From: a virus
Virus record (IMG/VR): IMGVR_UViG_3300036790_000270
Coordinates: 53,212 to 117,211 of that record
Length of the DNA: 64,000 bases
Strand: one strand, 5' to 3'
Below are positions 9,901 to 17,377 of the stretch, piece by piece. The notes under the pieces are model-generated. The model was given only the letters and a program-made list of their open reading frames with translations, was not told the DNA's origin and made no database searches. How positions within the stretch are numbered: position 1 is the stretch's first letter; the number at the start of each line of letters is the position of its first letter. The position numbers and the translations under genes are program-made.

Positions 9901-10972
9901 CAGCGCTAACGGGGGCAATACCCAGTTCGACACGACCGGCGTGGCGGGCGGCGGCGTGCTGGCTAACGGCGGCAAGTCGTACAGCAGCAGCCTCAACTAC
10001 GGGCCCGGCGGCAGCTCGTCCGGCAATACGGTCAGCTTTGCCGGCGGCAACGGCGGTCCGCTTTACTCCGGTCAGTCCAACGGCTCGGGCGGCGGCGGCT
10101 CCGGCGGCACCACGGGGAACGGCGGCGGCGGCAGCAACGGCGGCGGGGCGGGCCGGGCAGGCAACGGCGGCGGTGAGCCGGGTGGCGCGGGCGCGGGTAC
10201 CGGCAGTGGCTCCGGCGGCTCGGCGCCCGGGGGCGGCGGCGGCGGCGCGAGCAAGGGCACCAGTTCTTATACCGGCGGCTCCGGCGGCGCGGGCCAGGTG
10301 CTGATCACCTACGCATCGTCCACCGCGCTGGCCACCTCGATCGCGACCGCCTCCGGCAGCGACGCAGCGGGCAACACCTACCCGGCGGGCGTGATGACCG
10401 CGGCGCTGCAGGTGAACGGCACCACCACCACCGAAAACCAGACGGTGTCCAACACCACGACCACCGACATTCTGGCGGTCACCGCTAACGCGACCGTCGG
10501 CGGCAACCACACGGTCACCGGCAACGTCGCCGCGGCTACCTATACCGGTGCGTCCGGCGGCGCGATGGAGAACAGCACCGGCATTCACTCCTCCGGCACC
10601 GTGGAGGCTGACGGCGGCCTGACAACCGGGGGCGGCGCCAGCATCAGCGGTGGCGCGAGCATCTCTGGCGGCATCGAGAACGACAGCATGCACGCCTCGG
10701 CGAACGTGCAGATCGACGGTACCGGAAGCGTCAACGGCACGCTCACCGCGAGTTCCGGCATCGAAACCTCCAGCATGCACTCCACCGGGAACGTGCAGAT
10801 CGACGGCACGCTCAACGGGCAGCCGGTCGGGGGCGGCGTAACAGGCGGCCAGGCGGGCGTATCGACGGTGTCCTCCGGTGAATCAAGTTACGACCAAACA
10901 CAGATGACCTCTTACGCGTCAGCAATTAACGGCATCATTTCCCGGCTAGAGTCATCCGGGCTTATCGGGTAA
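6995..10972 (+). CDS. Minor tail protein with glycine-rich segments and a LamG-like domain
   Basis: 1,325 residues from GTG 6995, preceded by GGTGAG. Glycine-rich segments cover about residues 88-215, 494-588 and 912-1103. A LamG/concanavalin-like sugar-binding fold covers about 290-492 (FTVSGWFTPD, VYIVATF, MKLYVNGTLAG, NLWFADGVL). The C-terminus has repeated SISGG and MHxxxNVQIDGT motifs typical of phage fibre tips. This architecture suits host-surface binding at the tail tip. One oddity: residues about 840-880 are Arg/Ala-rich and unlike the rest, and Gly-rich text appears in other frames there, suggesting paired frameshifts near 9530-9620. Confidence 0.75.
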   Translation: MTATPPKPSLVKTTALSMAQAVTDRLTALLPTVPSAESPVTVYQAGTLGVGGQLNAPTSVFPAGAGYYGVWTAPDLNDGNAYTVQVECFGGGGGGGGGSTTTGGGGGGGAEYARETYYPVKPGADYVWTVGVPGSAGTANSDNNQGGTAGGSGGDTVFDIAGSGVAGGITAHGGQGGDVGNTGIGGTAGSGSINTTEFSGGAGGTNLPGSGGGGSGGQGGTDNPVSLNQGGMLSAPPLAWLVLNDASSNGQLNDNSGNNNTGAVGNPGGGSGGFTYAQPGAPAQVPAYSNGASPPSSPNPSAAGDQLRFTLSSLTSPSAYFYTPGYSANGSQFTVSGWFTPDPTGTWGNTATGSRAVLVGNNAGYATASRAGVTLYLVNNGTPANQSWQLVYYCSDFYNYQTVSTPLKPVAGTAVYIVATFSSGTMKLYVNGTLAGSASAGFSSIPGWPTTPYSMLAGANPTLTGDWFFGFMSNLWFADGVLNAAGVSQAYAGSGGSSTEGGAGGGASGGPAANGGAGAAGSGSSGGAGGTPATQPATSIGLNTPASAGIAGAAGSSGNSGITGAAGAGGGGAGSSSAPPVITTVQVPFVTAASYCGTDAGGGAAGAVYNPVIQGTTGRLFTGGLASDTASGSKNSLLVLPPNLAASLASGSYTVLRVTLTVTNANTQGSQAALMQVGWSADTFLPITYEAGDIAGSAGVMEIPAGAYTVTADLTESQLGLYLQNGGATALVLGPGSTPTFAAYSADTAADFYTAVYGPGATDNAGNSLQPYLTVTYAQATTVQQGSPGGAGAILLTYLNQAQTLVGTWNSTDGINASGGQLTETTVVLGSTITDAALDGARTLNRGDARRSMRAARARGRALGARPGRRLGAVPGAPGTILGYTAGTTTVTQATAGSYTFTVPADVTSLNVQCWGGGGGGTGGSNTQGQAGGGGGGYAGEPNYVVSPGDVISYVVGAAGAGDHVGTSTSANGGNTQFDTTGVAGGGVLANGGKSYSSSLNYGPGGSSSGNTVSFAGGNGGPLYSGQSNGSGGGGSGGTTGNGGGGSNGGGAGRAGNGGGEPGGAGAGTGSGSGGSAPGGGGGGASKGTSSYTGGSGGAGQVLITYASSTALATSIATASGSDAAGNTYPAGVMTAALQVNGTTTTENQTVSNTTTTDILAVTANATVGGNHTVTGNVAAATYTGASGGAMENSTGIHSSGTVEADGGLTTGGGASISGGASISGGIENDSMHASANVQIDGTGSVNGTLTASSGIETSSMHSTGNVQIDGTLNGQPVGGGVTGGQAGVSTVSSGESSYDQTQMTSYASAINGIISRLESSGLIG

Positions 10973-10983
10973 AGGCTGGATAG

Positions 10984-12723
10984 ATGGCACTGGAGAAGCT
11001 GGACGCCACCCAGATCTGCACCTGGGCGCCGCCGTTGCCGCGACGGGCGTTCCCCGTTCAGGCGGCCGGGGTGACCAGCGACAGCGTCGGGGTGAGCCTG
11101 GGCGGGGCGACGGTCAACGGCGTGCAGTACGGGTACTTCCTGCTGAACACCAGCCAGTGGGGGGTCAGCCCGAGTCTTAACCTGCCGCCGGTCAGCGTCG
11201 GGGAGCGGTTCCAGCTGTGCACGGCGGTTTCCGGGCGCTCGTTCCTGCCGATGCCCGGGTTCGAGGGCGGTGAGGCGCTGCCGCCGTCGCTGGTTGCCGA
11301 TGCCGGGGCGGGGGGCACTACCTACGCGCCGGACCTGTTCAACGTGTCGATGATGTTCCCGACCGCGTACGCGGTGAAAGACCCGACGCTGTGCTCGGTG
11401 GTCTCCACCCGGCAGGACGGGGCTAACTCCTGGTACGTTTACTACTCGCCGTACAACCCGGCTATCTCGGTTACCCCGGGCGGCGACGGCCTGGTGACGG
11501 TGCCGGAGCTGTCGTCCCCCAAGTGGCTCGGCCAGATCGGGCACGTGGCCGGCGTGGACTACTCCTACTCGATCCCCGGCGGTCCTGACCAGCTGACCTG
11601 CGTGCTGCAGACCGAGCCGGACTACCGGACCGACGCGATCAACCCGGGGCGGGTCGTCACCGCGCACCGCGGCGGCTCCTGCATCTGGGAGGGCGTCCTG
11701 ACCGAGCCGGTCCCGGCCTCTACCACCGGGTGGACGCTGACCGCTAACGGCTGCGGTACCTACGGCACCAACTTCGGCGCCTGGTGGCAGCTTGACTACC
11801 CGGACTCCTGGTCGGTGGACGGCCCGATTGACCTGGCGATCGGGCGCGGCCTGCGCTGGGCGAACCCGGGCCAGTACTCGGCGGGCGGCAGCGCCTACCT
11901 GGGTCCCGTCCAGGAGCCGGGCAGCCTGACCCTCACCGACTTCATGAACCTGCTGTGCACCGGCGGCGCCCTGTCCTGGCAGCTGGTGCAGCCACCGTCG
12001 GCGAGCTCGTTCCCGCCCGGCCCGTGGGTACTGAACCTGTTCCCGCTGCCCACCGACTCCTCGGGCAACCCGATCGCGTCGCAGCCGTCGGACGTGCTGG
12101 CCTCCGAGCTGTTCACCTTCGACCGGTGGTCCCGTTCCGACTTGTCCGCTACGTCCTCGCGCCGGCCGCCGGACCTGTACATCATCAACACCAACCCGGT
12201 CGGCCGGACGATCGCCGCGGACATTAACACGGTCATCGTCTACTACGAGGTAACCGACGACACGACGGCCACCTCGACGACGACGGCAGCGGCGGCCACC
12301 TACGGCACCACGTTCGCGGACATTCCCGGCTCGGTAGCCCGGCACGGGCGCCTGGAGTACTTCCTCGACGTGAGCTCCGCCGGGGTGATGACGCAGCCGC
12401 AGGCCGCCCAGATCGCGCAGAACGTGCTGAGCAAGTACGTGCGGGCGAACTTCTCCGGCAGCTTCAGCGTGCAGCCCGGCCAGCTGCTGAACGTCGGCGG
12501 CTACCCGGTTGACCTGGGTTGCAACTGGGGCGGCTACATGGCCTCGCTGCAGGTGGAGAACTTCGCGGCCGGCGGTGAGGTGGGCTTCGGCCCGATCACC
12601 TTCCAGATCGGCGAGTACGAGTTCAACGACGATTCCCAGACAGCCATGATCACGCCGTACCAGAATGCGCGCACGGACATGTCGTCGGTGATAGCCCAGC
12701 TTTACCCGGGTAAGTTCACGTAG
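10984..12723 (+). CDS. Minor tail protein (tail-associated / baseplate-hub type)
   Basis: 579 residues from ATG 10984, 11 bases after the previous tail gene. The middle has a segment common in actinophage hub proteins: an arginine strand (RVVTAHRGG), SCIWEGVLTEP, and later FTFDRWSRSDLSAT and PDLYIINTNPVGRTI. The final third has alternating strands and a LNVGGYPVDLG turn. Its place after the Dit-like and fibre-like genes fits a hub or tail-associated protein. No catalytic motif is visible. Its last 8 bases overlap the convergent glycosyltransferase gene. Confidence 0.65.
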   Translation: MALEKLDATQICTWAPPLPRRAFPVQAAGVTSDSVGVSLGGATVNGVQYGYFLLNTSQWGVSPSLNLPPVSVGERFQLCTAVSGRSFLPMPGFEGGEALPPSLVADAGAGGTTYAPDLFNVSMMFPTAYAVKDPTLCSVVSTRQDGANSWYVYYSPYNPAISVTPGGDGLVTVPELSSPKWLGQIGHVAGVDYSYSIPGGPDQLTCVLQTEPDYRTDAINPGRVVTAHRGGSCIWEGVLTEPVPASTTGWTLTANGCGTYGTNFGAWWQLDYPDSWSVDGPIDLAIGRGLRWANPGQYSAGGSAYLGPVQEPGSLTLTDFMNLLCTGGALSWQLVQPPSASSFPPGPWVLNLFPLPTDSSGNPIASQPSDVLASELFTFDRWSRSDLSATSSRRPPDLYIINTNPVGRTIAADINTVIVYYEVTDDTTATSTTTAAAATYGTTFADIPGSVARHGRLEYFLDVSSAGVMTQPQAAQIAQNVLSKYVRANFSGSFSVQPGQLLNVGGYPVDLGCNWGGYMASLQVENFAAGGEVGFGPITFQIGEYEFNDDSQTAMITPYQNARTDMSSVIAQLYPGKFT

Positions 12724-13366
12724 TTTTTACTTCCGGGGGCGGACCTGTTGCTAGTACGCATTCAGCGGGGTCGAGAGGGACTGACGGGTAATGGTGCACT
12801 GTAACTTCACCGGCTGATGTATAAGGGATGCCAGCTTCCAGCCAGGACTGCACGAGCAGCCAGTCTTCCGCAGGATGCGCCTGCTCCCAGGTAGCTGTCT
12901 TCAGTACCCAGCGCCGGTGCATGAGCATTGAGCTTTGCACGCGTCCGTGGGCAGGTCGCCCGTCTCCGATCCGGACTACCCCGGATGTCATGTGGACCAA
13001 GGCCCGGGAAAAACCGAAGCCTGCGTCAGGCTCGTTAATTAGAGCTTTAGCTAGGACTTCCAGGTGCCTAGGCTCCCAACAGTCATCGTCGTCCAAGTAG
13101 GCAATGAACTCACCCCGGGCTAGTTCAAGGCCGCGTAGTCGTGCGAGGTGCCCCCAGTGCCGCTTCGGGTCATGCCCAGGTAGTTCGCTGTACTTAATGT
13201 GCGCTGGCCAGTCGATGGCAGCCAGGACCTGGTCAGGGCCGTCCGATACGATGACATGCTCGCACGGCCATTGCTGTGCCTTAACCGACGGGACGCACCT
13301 ACCTAGAAGTGTGCTGTGCCGCTGCCACGACGGGGTAATAACGGAAACTAGCGGCTCGTCCGTCAC
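12716..13366 (-). CDS. Family 2 glycosyltransferase (GT-A fold)
   Basis: 216 residues. The start LVSVITPSWQR and the DGP that follows VIVS form the nucleotide-binding half. The metal-binding DxD motif appears as AYLDDDDCWEP around residue 95; a later AEDWLL fits the acidic catalytic-base region. No membrane segment or signal peptide is visible, so it should be cytoplasmic. The sugar and acceptor cannot be told. Phage GT2 enzymes modify DNA bases, virion proteins or host polymers. It overlaps the gene upstream on its strand by 4 bases (13363-13366), so the two are probably co-translated. Codons are less G/C-biased than in the tail genes. Confidence 0.85.
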   Translation of the reverse strand: MTDEPLVSVITPSWQRHSTLLGRCVPSVKAQQWPCEHVIVSDGPDQVLAAIDWPAHIKYSELPGHDPKRHWGHLARLRGLELARGEFIAYLDDDDCWEPRHLEVLAKALINEPDAGFGFSRALVHMTSGVVRIGDGRPAHGRVQSSMLMHRRWVLKTATWEQAHPAEDWLLVQSWLEAGIPYTSAGEVTVHHYPSVPLDPAECVLATGPPPEVKTT

Positions 13367-13761
13367 GAGGTGTTAGCGACGACCATCCAGTAGGTGACGT
13401 CCATACTGTAGCCGTCACCTCCGCTTTGCAACTTTACTGACCCCTGAAATCGCCACTTTGTGTTATCTGTAGGGTGAGGGCCGTCTGCGGACAGCCACGC
13501 ATTACCAAATCCGGATACCTGGATGCCCGAGCCTAGAACCGTGGTTCCCGCTGGGATAGCCATGTCGTACGTCGTATTCGACGTAACAGTGTCGTCGTAG
13601 GTAAGCAGCTGCAAGCCGAGTGCGCCAATCCAGCTGACTTCGGCCTGTCCGTCAACTACAGACACCGTGTCCGGGTCAACGATGTTAAGCGCCGTACCGC
13701 AGGAAAGTGCCGAAGTCTGATAGACAGCGTGAAGCAGCCCGTTAGCGTCAGGAATAGCCAT
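13363..13761 (-). CDS. Unknown protein, probably virion-associated
   Basis: 132 residues, ATG 13761 with AGGAAGG upstream. The sequence is rich in Ser/Thr/Val and predicted beta structure (VSWIGALGLQLL, TTYDMAIPAGTTVLG, MDVTYWMVVAN), with no enzyme motif. The 4-base overlap with the glycosyltransferase suggests linked function, for example a surface protein that is glycosylated; that is inference. Less G/C-biased codons, like the glycosyltransferase, point to shared and perhaps recent acquisition. Confidence 0.7.
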   Translation of the reverse strand: MAIPDANGLLHAVYQTSALSCGTALNIVDPDTVSVVDGQAEVSWIGALGLQLLTYDDTVTSNTTYDMAIPAGTTVLGSGIQVSGFGNAWLSADGPHPTDNTKWRFQGSVKLQSGGDGYSMDVTYWMVVANTS

Positions 13762-13794
13762 AACGTGCCTTCCTAATTTTAATCGTTGTTTGCC

Positions 13795-14001
13795 TTAAAG
13801 TTTAATCCAGTTACCGTCGTTAGGGCCGTGGTCGTTCACGTCAACCAGCGGCCACTCGGGAACGTCAACGCGGGCGGGCGCCACCTGGCCGGCCCGGGGC
13901 CAGTGCTCCTCGCCGTTACCGAGCTTGCCGTCCAGGCCTGATACGTCTTTCACAAGGCCAGGGTACGCGCAGGCCTCGCTGTGGATCAGCACGCCCGGCA
14001 T
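13795..14001 (-). CDS. Small unknown protein
   Basis: 68 residues, ATG 14001 with AGGACC about 10 bases upstream. Ends in GPNDGNWIKL. No recognisable domain or membrane segment. It lies 33 bases upstream of the 132-residue protein gene on the same strand and probably opens that three-gene group. The start faces the divergent + strand membrane gene. Confidence 0.5.
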   Translation of the reverse strand: MPGVLIHSEACAYPGLVKDVSGLDGKLGNGEEHWPRAGQVAPARVDVPEWPLVDVNDHGPNDGNWIKL

Positions 14002-14072
14002 ACTGGTGAGTAGGTCCTGCGGCCGTGCCCGGAGCCAGGTCCCCGCTAGAGCATGACAGTGAGGGAGAAGCC

Positions 14073-14444
14073 GTGCCAGGGACCGAAGAAAGCCGCGCGA
14101 TCCCGGCGGTGCCCCCGGAAAGAACGGGCGTGTCCCGGAACGGGAAGCTGCTCGCCGCGGCGCTGCTACTGCTAGCCGTGATCCTTGGCGCGACCAACCT
14201 GTGGTCCAGCTATGTTGAGAACCACCAGTTCGAACAGCAGTTCACTACGGCTCAGGCCAAGGCCGCGGCGGCACAGCAGAAGACGGCGGTAACCGAGATC
14301 CAGGCGCTGTGCAAGGACCTCGGCACCATGGCGGCGATACCGGCTCCTGCCGGGCCCGCCCAGTCGAACCCGTCCCGTGGCTACGAGCAGGCTGAGCACC
14401 TGGCGTGGCAAGGGCTGTACACGAGCATCCGCTGCCGCCCGTGA
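14073..14444 (+). CDS. Single-span membrane protein with coiled coil (spanin- or lysis-like)
   Basis: 123 residues from GTG 14073, chosen because GAGGGAGAAG lies just upstream; an in-frame start at 14025 has no ribosome site. After about 30 residues comes a membrane span (LLAAALLLLAVILGATNLW), then a Gln/Ala coiled coil (QQFTTAQAKAAAAQQKTAV). The topology recalls spanin-type or holin-accessory proteins, but homology is not shown. Its stop overlaps the next start as GTGA. Confidence 0.65.
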   Translation: MPGTEESRAIPAVPPERTGVSRNGKLLAAALLLLAVILGATNLWSSYVENHQFEQQFTTAQAKAAAAQQKTAVTEIQALCKDLGTMAAIPAPAGPAQSNPSRGYEQAEHLAWQGLYTSIRCRP

Positions 14445-14785
14445 ACCCGGAATGGCTCACTGCGCTAGCCGCGCTGATCACGATCGTCGCCGGGATACTC
14501 GCCTGGGGTGCACAGAAAGTCTGGTACGTCTTCCGGCGCACGGATCAGTTCCTGGAAGACTGGAACGGTGTTTCAGCTGACAAGGGTCACGAAGGGTATC
14601 CCGGTGTGATGACCCGGCTGCTAGCGCTAGAGCACAGCATGACCGACATCCAGGGGCAGGTGCACCTGAACAGCGGGCACTCAATGCGAGATGAAGTACA
14701 GCGTACCGAGGCCGCCGTGGAAGAGCTGACGATCAAGCTAGGAAAAGTAGAGCTGACGGTTAACGAGCTGAATGGCCGCCAGTAA
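14441..14785 (+). CDS. Membrane protein, possible holin (DUF2746-like)
   Basis: 114 residues from GTG 14441, overlapping the previous stop. An N-terminal span (WLTALAALITIVAGILAWGA) is followed by a basic stretch and a long heptad-rich tail (VQRTEAAVEELTIKLGKVEL). The layout resembles DUF2746 proteins of actinophages, often named holins. Pairing with the preceding membrane protein suggests a lysis or envelope pair; no endolysin is adjacent, so the role is inferred. Confidence 0.6.
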   Translation: MNPEWLTALAALITIVAGILAWGAQKVWYVFRRTDQFLEDWNGVSADKGHEGYPGVMTRLLALEHSMTDIQGQVHLNSGHSMRDEVQRTEAAVEELTIKLGKVELTVNELNGRQ

Positions 14786-14786
14786 C

Positions 14787-14915
14787 GCGCCGGCGTCTGG
14801 GAGTTGGGTTTCGTAAACGACTTGGCCGGGCGTAGATTGATTGGGTCTCGCATGCGATATGGCCCCGGCGTAAGTAAGCTGGGTTTCGTGACCTGATTGG
14901 CCGGGAGCCCGGGTC
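14787..14915 (+). repeat. Three conserved-loop hairpins (units 3-5)
   Basis: Loops 14795-14824, 14832-14861 and 14870-14899 are each 30 nt with GGGTTTCGT, GGGTCTCGC and GGGTTTCGT at loop positions 12-20. Neighbouring loops share an arm (GCCGGGC at 14825, GCCCCGGC at 14862). They fill the gap between a + gene and the stop of a converging - gene. Confidence 0.85.
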
Positions 14916-15072
14916 AGAGCAGCTTCTGCAGTTCCGCCAGGATCGCGGTGAACTGAGCCGTTACGAACTTCACGGCAAGCGCTACTTCGGTCTTGCCCTC
15001 GGTCACCATCTGCTGCTCCAGTGCCTGCAGGTCGGCAATCAGGCCTTGCAGGTCGGTGATGATCTCGTTCAT
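14914..15072 (-). CDS. Small coiled-coil protein
   Basis: 52 residues, ATG 15072 preceded by GGAAGGG at 5-base spacing. The whole chain is amphipathic helix (IITDLQGLIADLQALEQQ, then AILAELQKLL). No other motif. It is last in a - strand run that starts at the VWA gene. Function unknown. Confidence 0.6.
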   Translation of the reverse strand: MNEIITDLQGLIADLQALEQQMVTEGKTEVALAVKFVTAQFTAILAELQKLL

Positions 15073-15090
15073 GAGCGCCCTTCCGGGAAG

Positions 15091-15234
15091 TTAGCTGCTG
15101 TGACAGGTACCGCAGACGTGCGTGTGGCTTTCACCGGGGTAGATCCACACCCCGCACACGTGAGAGTAGACATTACCTTTCACCGGCTGCCCGCACTGCC
15201 CCCAGGTGACGCCGCACATGACCTTATGCGGCAT
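15091..15234 (-). CDS. Cys/His-rich micro-protein (Zn-ribbon-like)
   Basis: 47 residues. Metal ligands form the pattern C-x6-C, HVC, HVCGTCH, enough for one or two zinc sites. The start ATG 15234 lies one base after the stop of the upstream gene, with GGAGAC further upstream, so it is probably translationally coupled. Function unknown. Confidence 0.6.
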   Translation of the reverse strand: MPHKVMCGVTWGQCGQPVKGNVYSHVCGVWIYPGESHTHVCGTCHSS

Positions 15235-15235
15235 G

Positions 15236-15733
15236 TCAGCTGTCGTCTCCCGGCTGCGGTGGCAACCCGAGTTCCGTGTGCGTTACCGGGCCGTGCCGCG
15301 GCCGGTAGTCAGCCGCGTTAGAACCGTGGCCGGGAGCTGTTTTCCGGGCAGCACGGTCACGCTGCGCCTTTTCCTTCTGCGCGCGGACGTTAGCCGCGTG
15401 CTTCACCTGGCCGTTCGCCTGCCGGGACAGCTGGTGCCCCATCTTCAGGAACAGCCGGGCCAGGGCGAGGGCGGTGCCGGTCTCCGGATCGTAGATGTCC
15501 GTGTTGTCCCGCTTGGACGAGCCGGTTGCCGTCAGGAACGGGTCGTACATGTTGTCCGCGGTAGACAATGTTCCCCGCGCGACGGTTGCGCCCGGGTCGG
15601 CCAGCACGGTCACGTGGACGGTGAAAGAATCCGGGGTGCCGGGTGCGCGAACCGGCTGCGGCGGCAGCGGGTAATAAGGGGACGGGTCCGGGGGGGCGAA
15701 GATGCCCGGGTGCTGCTTTTTCTGCTGCGACAC
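15236..15733 (-). CDS. Unknown protein with DUF1876-like segment
   Basis: 165 residues from GTG 15733, chosen because AAGGAG lies 4-5 bases upstream; ATG 15748 is an alternative. After a Pro-rich N-terminus, residues about 45-115 (TVHVTVL, ARGTLST, TGSSKRDNTD, ALALARLFLKMG) resemble the DUF1876/dsRBD-like domain of actinobacterial proteins. The tail is basic and Ala/Arg-rich. Role unknown. Confidence 0.6.
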   Translation of the reverse strand: MSQQKKQHPGIFAPPDPSPYYPLPPQPVRAPGTPDSFTVHVTVLADPGATVARGTLSTADNMYDPFLTATGSSKRDNTDIYDPETGTALALARLFLKMGHQLSRQANGQVKHAANVRAQKEKAQRDRAARKTAPGHGSNAADYRPRHGPVTHTELGLPPQPGDDS

Positions 15734-15755
15734 AGTGCTCCTTGTCATGCGGATC

Positions 15756-15811
15756 GCCCGCGCCCGGCGTTACATGTTTGGGCCCCGCAAGTGGAATGGC
15801 CGGGCGCGGGC
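15756..15811 (+). repeat. Conserved-loop hairpin with 13-bp perfect stem (unit 6)
   Basis: Arms 15756-15768 (GCCCGCGCCCGGC) and 15799-15811 are exact reverse complements. The 30-nt loop 15769-15798 carries GGGCCCCGC. It sits between two - strand genes, with the motif on the + strand. Confidence 0.85.
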
Positions 15812-15823
15812 GGGCGGGTAAAG

Positions 15824-16594
15824 TCAGGCGGCCATCAGCTGGACGTCGAGCGCGATCTCCGCCGGGTCGGACACGCCGGTCAGCGCGACCACGGAGATGT
15901 ACTTGTTCTTGGCGGCCAGCCGCTTGTAGCTGCTGACGGCCGCGTCGTGCCCGGGGCCGTAACCGACCACGGCGACGCCGACGACGCAGAACTCGTCGGC
16001 CTGCGCCAGCCACTCCTCGAAGTCAGCCTCGTCGTTCAGCTTGCCGTCGGTCCAGATGACCACTTCCATCGTGGGCCGCTTGCGCATCGCGATGCTGCTG
16101 AACTCACCCTGGAAGGCCTTCTCCGCCGCGTGGATCGCCGGCATGATGTACGTCCGGCCGCCCCATGGCGCATTGCCCAGGGATTCCTGGACATTGGCCT
16201 CGGAGACGTCCTTCAGGTCACGCGTGTCACCGAACTCGGCTTCCTCCTCGTCGTAGTCCTCGAACTCACAGGGCTCGTTGAACGCGTAGCTGCGGACGCC
16301 GCCCTTGCCGGTACCCTCCTCGCTCTTCGCCTGCGAGTCGTCACCTGCCAGCTTGCCAGTGGCGAGGGGAATGGCCGTCAGCAGCAGCTGCTGCTTGGTC
16401 ATCGGGGAATCCGGGGACGCTGCCTCCCCGTTTGAGGCGGAGATGTCGATCAGGAAGACCGGCTCCTTGTCCCGGCCGCCGTTGTCCGGCTTCTCCTCGA
16501 TGATCTGCTCGCGCGGGGTGCGGCCCGGCAGCCCGGTGACCGGGGCCTCGACGATCTCCCGGACTGCCTGCTCGCTCAGTTCAGAACTTGGCAC
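15824..16594 (-). CDS. von Willebrand factor A-like protein
   Basis: 256 residues from GTG 16594 with AGGAGAAC upstream. A complete metal-ion-dependent adhesion site is visible: DISAS near residue 50, the Thr of GGRTYIMP near 146, and the Asp of WTDGKL near 183. An acidic insert (EFEDYDEEEAEF) lies between. VWA proteins bind partners through this metal site; in phages and TerY-type clusters the partner is usually unknown. A second VWA gene lies at 18600. No signal peptide, so cytoplasmic. Confidence 0.75.
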   Translation of the reverse strand: MPSSELSEQAVREIVEAPVTGLPGRTPREQIIEEKPDNGGRDKEPVFLIDISASNGEAASPDSPMTKQQLLLTAIPLATGKLAGDDSQAKSEEGTGKGGVRSYAFNEPCEFEDYDEEEAEFGDTRDLKDVSEANVQESLGNAPWGGRTYIMPAIHAAEKAFQGEFSSIAMRKRPTMEVVIWTDGKLNDEADFEEWLAQADEFCVVGVAVVGYGPGHDAAVSSYKRLAAKNKYISVVALTGVSDPAEIALDVQLMAA

Positions 16595-16710
16595 CTTGTT
16601 CTCCTGTCCGCTGGGCGGTGTTGCCCGTGACTGACCTCAACCAGGCGCCTGCGGCAGGTATTCCGCTCCCGTCCGGCCGTAATGTCAGGGGCCGGCGATA
16701 GCCTGCCGTC

Positions 16711-17127
16711 ATGACTTCCATTGACAAGGCGATCGCCAACGCGCTGACCGCGGACGCCCAGGCGCACGCCGCGCCGGAACGCCCCGAGGTGGTGATCGTG
16801 GTGGTGCCGCCGGACAGCAAGCTGGAAGGGTGGCTGTGCCTTGGTGACCCGCGTAAGAGCGCCCTGGAGGCAGCGGAGGCGGCGCACGGCGAGTGGAAGG
16901 ACGCGGTCATCGCCGAGCTGCAGCGGATGTACCCCGGTGAAACCGCTCCTACTAAGGGGTACGAGATACCCGGCGGCCCGATGTGGTCATCGCTGAGTGT
17001 CAGCTGGCAGAACGGCAAGGAGTACCTGCCGACCGACCTGATCAAGCAGCACATCCCGCAGGTGTGGTCGGCGTTCAAGAAGCAGTCGAGGGGTTTCTGG
17101 ATTATCCGGCGGAAGGCAAAACGGTGA
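16711..17127 (+). CDS. Unknown protein, first gene of the + strand block
   Basis: 138 residues from ATG 16711. No clear Shine-Dalgarno; upstream GATAGC could be part of a -10 box, so a near-leaderless transcript is possible. A strand EVVIVVVPPDS is followed by a mixed fold ending in basic WIIRRKAKR. The 116-base gap to the divergent VWA gene probably holds promoters for both directions. The stop overlaps the next start as GTGA. Confidence 0.6.
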   Translation: MTSIDKAIANALTADAQAHAAPERPEVVIVVVPPDSKLEGWLCLGDPRKSALEAAEAAHGEWKDAVIAELQRMYPGETAPTKGYEIPGGPMWSSLSVSWQNGKEYLPTDLIKQHIPQVWSAFKKQSRGFWIIRRKAKR

Positions 17128-17348
17128 GCGGCGGCCGGTGGAACTACCAGGAATGGCGCATCCGGGATTTCGGTGAGGACGTCACCAGGTTCATCGGTCA
17201 GTTCGCCGGGGCGATCGCGCAGTCCGAGCACATCGTCGACTGGGCGGAGTCCGGGGACACGACGCGGCGGCGCGAGGACGGGTCGGGAGCTGAACGTGAC
17301 TTGTACGACCTGTGGCTGAAGACCTTCGATGACGTGTACGGCGACTGA
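17124..17348 (+). CDS. Small unknown protein
   Basis: 74 residues from GTG 17124, overlapping the previous stop. Mostly helical and acidic at the C-terminus (DLYDLWLKTFDDVYGD). Lies just upstream of the Cas4-like nuclease. Function unknown. Confidence 0.6.
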   Translation: MSGGRWNYQEWRIRDFGEDVTRFIGQFAGAIAQSEHIVDWAESGDTTRRREDGSGAERDLYDLWLKTFDDVYGD

Positions 17349-17377
17349 TCCGGGTGCCTGGCGCAGCGGGTGAGTTC